A stretch of 10,335 nucleotides of DNA from Myxococcales bacterium (GTDB lineage: Bacteria; Myxococcota_A; Polyangia; Polyangiales; JADJMO01): assembly GCA_021783935.1 (NCBI GenBank), contig JAJXTK010000173.1:1-10335 (forward strand), written 5' to 3'. Numbering within the stretch: position 1 is the stretch's first letter; each line of letters starts with the position of its first letter. Positions 1 through 6,147 of the stretch are shown in pieces. The translations under genes and the position numbers were made by a program. The notes below the pieces were generated by a model, which saw only the letters and a program-made list of their open reading frames with translations, did no database searches and was not told where the DNA came from.

Positions 1-1110
1 GCCGCAGATGTACGGCGCGCCGCAGCTGCCGCAGTCGATCAAGCCGCCGCAGCCGTCGCCCACCGGCCCGCATGTCGCGCCGACGCCGGCGCAGGTCCGC
101 GGCGCGCAGACCACCCCCGCGTCGTTGGCGTAGGGGTTGCCGCACTGGCTCGGCACGCCGCCGCCGCCGCAGATGTACGGCGCGCTGCAGCTGCCGCAGT
201 CGAGCTGACCGCCGCAGCCGTCCCCGATGAGCCCGCAGTTCGCGTGCGCGCTCGCGCAGGTCTGCGGCGCGCACGCGAGCCCCGCGTCGCTCGCATACGG
301 GTTGCCGCAGCGGCTGGGCGTCCCGCCGCCGCCGCAGATGTACGGCGCGCTGCAGCTGCCGCAGTCGACGAGGCCGCCGCAGCCGTCTCCCACCGGACCG
401 CAGTTCGCGCCGATGTCCGCGCACGTGCGGGGAGCGCAGACGACGCCGCCGTCGCCGACATGGGGGTTGCCGCAGACGCTGGGCGTCCCGCCGCCGCCGC
501 AGATGTACGGATCGGCGCAGCTTCCGCAGTCGACCTTGCCCCCACAGCCGTCGCCGATCGGGCCGCAGTTCGCCCCGACGTCCGCGCACGTGCGGGGAGC
601 GCAGGCCGCCCCATCGACGGCGTACGGGTTGCCGCACTGGCTCGGGACCCCCGCGCCGCCGCAGATGAACGGCGCGCTGCAGCTCCCGCAGTCGATCTCT
701 GCGCCGCAGCCGTCACCGACCGGGCCGCAGTTCGCGTGCCCCTCGGCGCACGTCCTCGGCGTGCAGCTGGTCGCGCCGTCGGCGAGTCCCCCGTCCGGCG
801 CGACGTACGTGACGCCACACACGCTGGGAGTCCCGCCGCCGCCGCACGTCTGACCCGCGGGGCAGCCGCCGCAGCTCAAGATGCCCCCGCAGCCGTCGCC
901 GATGGGACCGCAGTTGGCCCCCGCCGTCGCGCACGTAAGGGGGATGCACCCGTGGCCGCCGTTGACCGAGTTGCCGCACACGCTCGGCTTGCCGGCGCCG
1001 CCGCAGATGTCCGGCGTCGAGCAGGTGCCGCAGCTCGCGATCAGGCCGCCGCAGCCGTCGGCGAGCGGACCGCAGTTCGCCGCGACGTCGGAGCACGTCC
1101 GAGGCGCGCA
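1..1110 (-). repeat. Seven in-frame tandem repeats encoding 8-Cys modules
   Basis: Units on the minus strand: 1110-949, 948-766, 765-604, 603-439, 438-274, 273-109 and 108-1 (partial). Most are 162 or 165 bases; unit 2 is 183 because its linker is longer. Units 4 to 7 are most alike in DNA as well as protein, while units 1 and 2, nearest the N-terminus, are most diverged. This suggests expansion by duplication at the C-terminal side. The repeats are entirely coding. Confidence 0.9.
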
Positions 1111-1350
1111 GGTGCTGGTGCCGACGTCGCCGGAGAAGCCGCCGGCGCCCGCATCGACGCCGCCGGCGTCCGTCGGCTCCTGATCGACGCTGACGAGCGG
1201 CGGCGGCGGCTGCACGGAGCTGCCGCCGCACCCGCCCGCGAGGGGGCTCATGGAGGCCACCAACAGCCAGCGGAGCGCGGCTCGCGCGCGCGCCCCCCGC
1301 GGGATCTCCGACGAGCACGCGCCGATATACCGAGAGTCCATCTTCATCAT
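1..1350 (-). CDS. Cysteine-rich tandem-repeat secreted protein, probable lipoprotein (partial, C-terminus off window)
   Basis: Open for all 450 codons from the ATG at 1350 to the left edge, so the C-terminus is missing. GAGGAAAG at 1355-1362 is a good ribosome binding site for this ATG. The N-terminus has an Arg-rich stretch (residues 18-27), a short hydrophobic segment (28-38) and LAGGC ending at Cys41, a weak lipobox; the n-region is unusually long, so lipidation is likely but not certain. A Pro/Gly/Asp linker (about 46-80) leads into seven tandem modules of 54-61 residues. Each module has eight cysteines, in the order CxPxTC, NC, DGC, CGxC, xxC and PSxC, with conserved GDGCGG and CGGGG cores. 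Such modules are known in exported proteins of myxobacteria, where the cysteines presumably form disulfides outside the cytoplasm. Molecular function is unknown; surface structure or adhesion is a guess. The frame and module regularity are certain. Confidence 0.88.
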   Translation of the reverse strand, partial: MMKMDSRYIGACSSEIPRGARARAALRWLLVASMSPLAGGCGGSSVQPPPPLVSVDQEPTDAGGVDAGAGGFSGDVGTSTCAPRTCSDVAANCGPLADGCGGLIASCGTCSTPDICGGAGKPSVCGNSVNGGHGCIPLTCATAGANCGPIGDGCGGILSCGGCPAGQTCGGGGTPSVCGVTYVAPDGGLADGATSCTPRTCAEGHANCGPVGDGCGAEIDCGSCSAPFICGGAGVPSQCGNPYAVDGAACAPRTCADVGANCGPIGDGCGGKVDCGSCADPYICGGGGTPSVCGNPHVGDGGVVCAPRTCADIGANCGPVGDGCGGLVDCGSCSAPYICGGGGTPSRCGNPYASDAGLACAPQTCASAHANCGLIGDGCGGQLDCGSCSAPYICGGGGVPSQCGNPYANDAGVVCAPRTCAGVGATCGPVGDGCGGLIDCGSCGAPYICG

Positions 1351-1756
1351 GGGACTTTCCTCGCGTCGGTAGGCGATGCCTCGCGCTGTGCGGGCATGGT
1401 CTTCGACTGCCGTATTTGCCGCGAGTTGCACCGAAATCGCCCTTGCTCGGCCTGTGTCCAATTGGCGCTTCGGCGGGAACTGGCGTGGCTGACGCGCGAC
1501 GCGACGACTGCCTGCGTGTCTCCGAATAGGCAGTCGAGCCAGGTCATCGAGCACGGCGGGCCCACGCGCGCTGCGGTGGCCACTCCGCGCGCGCCTCGGC
1601 GCGGCAACGTCGCGCGGCGTCGCTGCGCTCAGGGCGCACGGCCCGCTTCGTTCGCGCTGACCACGCAATTGCGCGGAGCCAACGAGCGATCGCTCGCCCC
1701 GCGCCGCGAGGCCGAGGCACGCGGATCGCACCCGACGGCCCACGTCGGAGGTCCGC
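1351..1756. other. Divergent intergenic region between the Cys-repeat protein and the kinase-like gene
   Basis: These 406 bases separate two divergent start codons and hold no convincing gene. Several symmetrical elements are visible: CGACTGCC at 1404-1411 and 1505-1512, its inverse GGCAGTCG at 1529-1536, and the palindromes CCAATTGG (1458-1465), CGCAATTGCG (1664-1673) and GAGCGATCGCTC (1684-1695). No good sigma-70 or sigma-54 promoter could be picked by eye for either gene. Confidence 0.6.
1505..1536. promoter_or_regulatory. Inverted repeat CGACTGCCT-N14-AGGCAGTCG, candidate operator
   Basis: The 9-bp arms at 1505-1513 and 1528-1536 are perfect complements separated by 14 bases. A further direct copy of the 8-base core lies at 1404-1411, about 100 bases away, toward the Cys-repeat gene. 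Three copies of one motif between divergent promoters suit a dimeric regulator site. As RNA it could also fold as a hairpin. No regulator is identified. Confidence 0.4.
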
Positions 1757-3445
1757 ATGGCGAATTGGCAAGAGCGCGTGGGGAGCGTGCTTTCGGCGCA
1801 GTGGACGCTCGAGGAGATCGTCGCGCGCTCCGAGAGCGGCTGCGCGTTCGCGGCTCGCGACGGCGAGGGGGCGCCGTGCACGGTCAAGGTGCTCGATCCC
1901 GACCTGGCCGCCGCGGGGCTCGCCGGGGAATTCGCCGCCGACTTGCAGGCCGCCAGCCGCGTCGACGCGGAGGCGATGCCGCGGTCGATCACGCTCGACA
2001 TCGACCCCGACGCATCGACCTCCTTCGTCGTGCTCGAGCCCGCGGCGGGCGAGTCGCTCGCGGCGCGCGGATCGCTGGGCGCGCAAGAGCTGCTCTCGGT
2101 GGCCGAGCAGCTGCTCGACCTGCTCGTGAGGGCGCACTGGGTGTCGGTGCTGGAGCGAGATCTATCCCCCGAGAACCTCCGCGTCGACGCGGGCGGGCAC
2201 GTCCACCTCGTCGACCCGACGGCCGTCCGATTCCGTGTCCCGCGCCGCGACTCCGTCGGCTCGCTCGAGCCGAAGATGCCGGCGAGCGAGGCCGAGGACG
2301 TCTATGAGCTCGGGCTCACGCTCTATCGCCTCGCCACGGGAGCGCGCACCTCTACGCTGCCGCGGGGCAGTCGCCCCTTCCGCGCCCTCGAGCTCGCCGC
2401 GCCGACGGTCCCGCAGGAAGTGGCGGCGTTCGTCGATCGCGCGCTCGAGGTCGATCTCGATCACCGCTACGCGTCGGCCGACGAGATGCTGGACGAGCTC
2501 TTGCGCCTTCGCCGAGCGCTCGCGGCTCGCGAGGCCCAGAAGCGGTCTTCCGAGCGGTCCTCGAGCCCGCGGAGCGAGGCGCCCCTCTCCGCGCCGCCGA
2601 GCTCCGACCCGCCGTCGACGCCACGAAGCCGGTCGCTCAGCTGGCCCTCCGCCGACGCAGACAGCGAGCCGCCGCCGCGGAGCGTGGCGCGCCTCTCGGT
2701 GAACGCGGAGCTGCGCGCGTTGGTCGCCACCCTCGCGCAGCCCGACGAGGCGCCCTGCGACGAGGAGCTCCCGCGCGCGAGCCTCCCCGACGTGACCGAC
2801 GCCGCGCAGCTGGTGTCGTCCGAGCCCCCCTCGCCGATCGAGAGCACCACCGTCCGCCGCGAGCGGCCGGCACTGCCCGCCATCGCCCTGCGCGAAGCGG
2901 CGCACGCCGCGCCGGATCCGCTCCCGGGCCGGGCGAATGAGGCCGTCGTGATCTACCTGCCGATGGCCGGCGCCACCGCGCCCGGCGGGGCCGCGGCCGA
3001 CTTCGACCCGCACGCCTCGCAGAAGTCCGTCGATCGTTCGGTGCCGCCGGCGCCGTCGCTCTTGGCGCGCGTCGCCGAGCCGCCGCCGTGGCGCTACGCG
3101 ATCATCACGCTACTGGCGCTGGGCGCGGGCGCCCTGATCGCGCACAGCGCCTCGCGCTACGGCGCGGCTGCGACCGCCACCGCGGCGGGCAAGGCGAGCC
3201 CCACCGTCGCCGCGCGACCCGCCGCCGCCGTCGCGACCGCGAGCGCCACGACGCCCGTGACGAGGCCGCCCGCGAGCGCCGCGCTGCCCGCCACCGTCGA
3301 GACCAAGGCCGCCGCCGCGCCGACGCCGGAGAGCGCGAGGCCAGCAACGCCAGCGGCCACCAAGCCGAAGGCGCTCGCCACGACCGCCCCGAGCCCTCGG
3401 CCGGCGGCGAAGCCCCCGCCCACCAGCGACGATCCGTACGAGTGA
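1757..3445 (+). CDS. Ser/Thr protein kinase-like transmembrane protein, degenerate (possible pseudokinase)
   Basis: 562 residues. The ATG start has GGAGG at 1747-1751, five bases upstream. Residues about 17-250 follow a bacterial Hanks-type kinase. Lys44 (TVKVL) is the VAIK lysine. ERDLSPEN (133-140) replaces HRDLKPEN and keeps Asp135 and Asn140. DPT (153-155) replaces DFG and keeps Asp153. SLEP (169-172) stands for APE, DVYELG (181-186) is subdomain IX and Arg237 fits subdomain XI. The glycine loop is degraded (A23-R-S-E-S-G28), the helix-C Glu appears as Asp62, and the activation segment is only about 20 residues. A Ser/Pro/Arg-rich linker (about 255-440) leads to one membrane helix (about 447-467) and an Ala/Pro/Thr-rich tail, probably periplasmic. 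Kinase ancestry is well supported. Whether it phosphorylates is uncertain, since the catalytic Lys and Asp remain; it may act as a scaffold or sensor. Confidence 0.85.
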   Translation: MANWQERVGSVLSAQWTLEEIVARSESGCAFAARDGEGAPCTVKVLDPDLAAAGLAGEFAADLQAASRVDAEAMPRSITLDIDPDASTSFVVLEPAAGESLAARGSLGAQELLSVAEQLLDLLVRAHWVSVLERDLSPENLRVDAGGHVHLVDPTAVRFRVPRRDSVGSLEPKMPASEAEDVYELGLTLYRLATGARTSTLPRGSRPFRALELAAPTVPQEVAAFVDRALEVDLDHRYASADEMLDELLRLRRALAAREAQKRSSERSSSPRSEAPLSAPPSSDPPSTPRSRSLSWPSADADSEPPPRSVARLSVNAELRALVATLAQPDEAPCDEELPRASLPDVTDAAQLVSSEPPSPIESTTVRRERPALPAIALREAAHAAPDPLPGRANEAVVIYLPMAGATAPGGAAADFDPHASQKSVDRSVPPAPSLLARVAEPPPWRYAIITLLALGAGALIAHSASRYGAAATATAAGKASPTVAARPAAAVATASATTPVTRPPASAALPATVETKAAAAPTPESARPATPAATKPKALATTAPSPRPAAKPPPTSDDPYE

Positions 3446-3451
3446 GGCGAT

Positions 3452-3471
3452 CGAGCCTCGTCAGAGGCTCG
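3452..3471. terminator. Hairpin at convergent gene ends, candidate bidirectional terminator
   Basis: CGAGCCTC (3452-3459) and GAGGCTCG (3464-3471) are a perfect 8-bp inverted repeat around a GTCA loop. It lies 6 bases past the kinase-like stop codon and overlaps the end of the convergent lipoprotein gene, whose stop codon is in the loop. No T-tract follows on either strand, so it is not a canonical intrinsic terminator; placement is the main argument. Confidence 0.45.
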
Positions 3472-5662
3472 GCACCTCTTCGGCCGTGATCACTCCCGGG
3501 ATGGCGAGCGTCGGCTCGAGAGCCTCCGCGGCCAGATCGGACTCGAGCGAGCCGACGTGCTCGTCGTTCACGACGGCCGTGAGCTCCGCGCGCGCCCCCG
3601 CGGGACCGGCGGCGCCCCACCGAAGCAGCGCGTTCGCGAGGCGCGCGGCGAGGATCGCGTGCGCGTCGTCGAAGCCGCCTGCGAGCGCCGCGAGATCGCC
3701 GCCGTCGAGGACCGCCTTGGCGATCTTGCCGGCCGCATCGTCTTTGGTGGCGAGCGCCTTGAGGAGCTTGTCGGCGTCACCGTCGGCCGCGAGGCCCGAG
3801 CGGCGTTCGATCGCGCGCGCCATGACGGCGACCTCGAGCGCGTCGAGCCCGCGAACGCCCAGCTCGACGCTGCGCTCGAACGCCGCGTGGGCGCGCTTGA
3901 CGTCGACGGTGCGAAGCGGACGGAGGAAGCGCTGACGCACGACCCAGGCGAGCAGGCGCGGGTCGTTCGCCGCGCTCTCGGCGGCGCTCGTGTACGCCGC
4001 CTCCTTGTCGGCCATCCCCTCGAAGTGCGAGAGGATCGCGGCGATGCGACGCGAAACGTCCGCCGAGATCGATCCACGCGACGCCGCCCGCAGCGGCAGA
4101 AGGACGCGCAGCGCACGTCGGTAGAGCTCGCGCGCCTTGCCCGCGTCGCCCGCGCGCCGCGCGAGATCGCCGGCCTCGGCGAGCACGTCCGCGTGCAGGC
4201 CCGCGTCGCCGCCGAGCCCCTCGACGGCGAGCGCCTTGTCGAGCCAGGCCCGCGCCTCGGCGAGCTTCCCCTCGCGCGCGTCGAGCTCGGCGAGCCCCGC
4301 GTAGGCAGCCGCGTTCGGCTCGGCCTTGATCGCGGCCTGGAACAGCGGCCGCGCGATCGCAGGACGCCCGGCCTGCGCCTCGAGGAAGCCGATCAGCGTG
4401 CGCACGGCTGCCACCTGCGGCGAGACGCCGCCGACCGCCTCGGCCGTGGCGAGGATCGGCGCCGCGTTCGAGTAGGCGCGGCGCGCGCCGCCCCAATCCT
4501 CGCGATCGCCGAAATCGCTGATCGCCGCCGCGACGACGGCGAGCGCGCGTCCGAGCTCCTTGGTGCCCGGGCGGCGCTCCTCGTCCTTGGTGCCGACGAT
4601 CGCGCGCGAGAGGATCGCGGGCGCCACGTCGCCTTCGCCGGCCACGAGGAAGCTGCGCGCGGTGACCTCGGCGAGCGCCTCGTCGTTCGGGTGCTCGCTC
4701 GTGCCCGCGAGGCCGACGCCGAGGACCGCGTCGCCGAGCGGCTCCGCGAGCCCCTCGACCTTCGTGTACTTGAGGCAGATGCCGATGAGCTCGTGGTAGG
4801 CCGACGCCGAGGTGCCGTTGTCGAGCGCCTGGCGCAGATCCTCCGGGACGAACCCCTCCGCCTTCGGATCGTTGATGGCGCTGATCGCCCCCTCGAAGTC
4901 GCCGTCGCGCAGGTGCGCCGCCGCCAGCCGCAGCCCCGCCTGGCGATAGCCCGTGACCGCCGCGTACGCCTCGTCGCCGTAGCGCTCGAGGCCCCTCTGC
5001 CCCTCGCGATCCTTGAAGAGCACCACGCCGTCCATCCACCGATAGAGCGCGGCGTCGGCGGCTGGCCCGTCGTCGATGGTGGGCTCGTAGGCCAGCGCGT
5101 CGCTGCGTCGCCTGGCGTCGCGGGCGGCGTTGATCACGAAGCCGCCGTCGGGCTGCGGCGCGTCCCAGGCGCCGAGGTTGTCGAGGTGCCCCTTGGGGCG
5201 CGGATCGTTCGGGCGCGCGAGAGACCAGAACGCGTACAGCCCATACGAAGGCCCCTCTTCACCGCGCCCCGCCGGCCCGTCGACCGCGGCCTCGAGCGCC
5301 GCGACGGCTTCGTTGGACAGCTCCGACGCCGCGATCTGCTGCGTTCGAAGGAGCATCGCCGCGATGCGCACCGAAGCGAGCCCCTGCCCCTCGCGCCCGC
5401 GCGCGAAGAGTCGCGCCGATCGCTGCAGCAGCCGATCGGCGAGCGGGCGCGCGAGGTCCTTGCGAACGGCCCCGCGCTGCGGCGCATAGGCGAACGACGC
5501 CGTCGCGAGCGGCAGCTCGTCGTCGCTGATCGGCCCGCCGCCGCGATGCTCGTAGGTGGGCGCCACGGGGCCGCGGCCGGGGCAGCCGAGCGCGCAGGCG
5601 GCGAGCGCGAGGGTCGACGTGACGGCGAAGAAGCGGACGGATGCGGAGGAGCGAGAGCGCAC
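3461..5662 (-). CDS. TPR-containing lipoprotein of unknown function
   Basis: 733 residues from a GTG start, with AAGG seven bases upstream. The N-terminus is a classical lipoprotein signal: basic MRSRSSASVR, a hydrophobic core (11-22) and lipobox LAAC with Cys23 as the likely lipidated residue. A second candidate, ALGC ending at Cys27, is less good. A Gly/Pro-rich stretch is followed by a long, mostly helical Ala/Leu/Glu-rich body. Three tetratricopeptide-type helix pairs are clear at about 415-448 (AGRPAIARPLFQAAIKAEPN), 449-481 (EGKLAEARAWLDKALA) and 489-520 (AGDAGKARELYRRALR); other helices may be diverged TPRs. TPRs bind protein partners, so a scaffold role on the periplasmic face of a membrane is likely, but the partner is unknown. 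It is the last of three co-directional genes, 75 bases after the PilZ gene, and its stop codon sits in a hairpin loop. Confidence 0.88.
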   Translation of the reverse strand: MRSRSSASVRFFAVTSTLALAACALGCPGRGPVAPTYEHRGGGPISDDELPLATASFAYAPQRGAVRKDLARPLADRLLQRSARLFARGREGQGLASVRIAAMLLRTQQIAASELSNEAVAALEAAVDGPAGRGEEGPSYGLYAFWSLARPNDPRPKGHLDNLGAWDAPQPDGGFVINAARDARRRSDALAYEPTIDDGPAADAALYRWMDGVVLFKDREGQRGLERYGDEAYAAVTGYRQAGLRLAAAHLRDGDFEGAISAINDPKAEGFVPEDLRQALDNGTSASAYHELIGICLKYTKVEGLAEPLGDAVLGVGLAGTSEHPNDEALAEVTARSFLVAGEGDVAPAILSRAIVGTKDEERRPGTKELGRALAVVAAAISDFGDREDWGGARRAYSNAAPILATAEAVGGVSPQVAAVRTLIGFLEAQAGRPAIARPLFQAAIKAEPNAAAYAGLAELDAREGKLAEARAWLDKALAVEGLGGDAGLHADVLAEAGDLARRAGDAGKARELYRRALRVLLPLRAASRGSISADVSRRIAAILSHFEGMADKEAAYTSAAESAANDPRLLAWVVRQRFLRPLRTVDVKRAHAAFERSVELGVRGLDALEVAVMARAIERRSGLAADGDADKLLKALATKDDAAGKIAKAVLDGGDLAALAGGFDDAHAILAARLANALLRWGAAGPAGARAELTAVVNDEHVGSLESDLAAEALEPTLAIPGVITAEEVPSL

Positions 5663-5737
5663 GAGGCGACCTTACCCGATGCGGGGCGCGCGCGCCGGTC
5701 GCGCGATGGGCTCGCCGCGCGGAATATTTCGAGCGCC

Positions 5738-6076
5738 TCAGGATTGCTGCGCGAGCAGCCGCTCGATGACGGCCTTCGAGTCGCTCGCGAGCTCGCGGAA
5801 GGCGATGCCCATGCCGGCCGGCTCCTGCTCGAGGCGAACGACCTCCCCCGTCCCCTCGATCGTCTCGATGTCGTCCATGATCACCGTGAACCGCAGGTTC
5901 ACCGTGGTCCCGATGGCGAGCGGCGCCTTGGACTTCACGAACACGCCGGTGCGGCTGATGTTGGTGACGTACTCGTGGATGAAGGCGTCGAACGACTCGA
6001 ATTCCTTGTTGATCGTGAGCCGATCGGCCTGACGGCCCGGCTTGTCGGAGGTCTCTGGCGCGGCGCTCTCGAGCAT
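5738..6076 (-). CDS. Small PilZ-domain protein (predicted c-di-GMP binding)
   Basis: 112 residues, essentially a single PilZ domain. Both ligand motifs are present: RxxxR as R15-Q-A-D-R19 and NxSxxG as N39-I-S-R-T-G44. The usual strands follow, including GTGEVVRL and GMGIAF (about 75-93). PilZ domains bind cyclic di-GMP and alter a partner or their own conformation; stand-alone copies are numerous in myxobacteria and often affect motility, polysaccharide or development. The same frame stays open far upstream into the aldehyde dehydrogenase gene, but that extension has no protein-like character, so the ATG at 6076 is chosen. No clear ribosome binding site precedes it; a small GC hairpin (6095-6110) lies in the leader. 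The gene sits 71 bases downstream of the dehydrogenase and 75 upstream of the lipoprotein gene, so co-transcription is plausible. The partner is unknown. Confidence 0.87.
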   Translation of the reverse strand: MLESAAPETSDKPGRQADRLTINKEFESFDAFIHEYVTNISRTGVFVKSKAPLAIGTTVNLRFTVIMDDIETIEGTGEVVRLEQEPAGMGIAFRELASDSKAVIERLLAQQS

Positions 6077-6147
6077 GGGCGAGCGGTGCCACGAGCCCCC
6101 ACTGCGGGGCAAATAAGTGGAGGCGAGGCCGACGCCCCCCCCTCCCC

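Noticed and set aside
1..1110. Regular 165-base repeats considered as CRISPR or a non-coding satellite
   Set aside because: Units are in frame, lack spacer/repeat alternation and vary at synonymous positions; they are coding modules.
39..1318. Long open frames on both strands (for example 39-818 minus, 713-1318 minus, 227-853 plus) across the Cys-repeat region
   Set aside because: They are low-complexity Arg/Ala/Pro or Gln/Pro translations of the same repeats in other frames. The minus frame from 1350 is open throughout and gives regular cysteine modules with a ribosome binding site.
1347..1607. 86-codon minus-strand open frame in the divergent intergenic region
   Set aside because: No ribosome binding site, protein-like composition or family, and it overlaps the start of the Cys-repeat gene in another frame.
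244..2307. 687-codon plus-strand open frame
   Set aside because: Arg/Ala-rich throughout, spans the antisense of the Cys-repeat gene, the intergenic region and the start of the kinase-like gene in another frame; an effect of high GC content.
5685..5696. Alternating GC tract GGCGCGCGCGCC upstream of the lipoprotein gene
   Set aside because: Such tracts are common in DNA of this composition; nothing indicates function.
6135..6142. Run of eight C after the aldehyde dehydrogenase gene, considered as a phase-variation tract
   Set aside because: It lies outside coding sequence, between the dehydrogenase stop and the PilZ start, so length change would not switch a frame.
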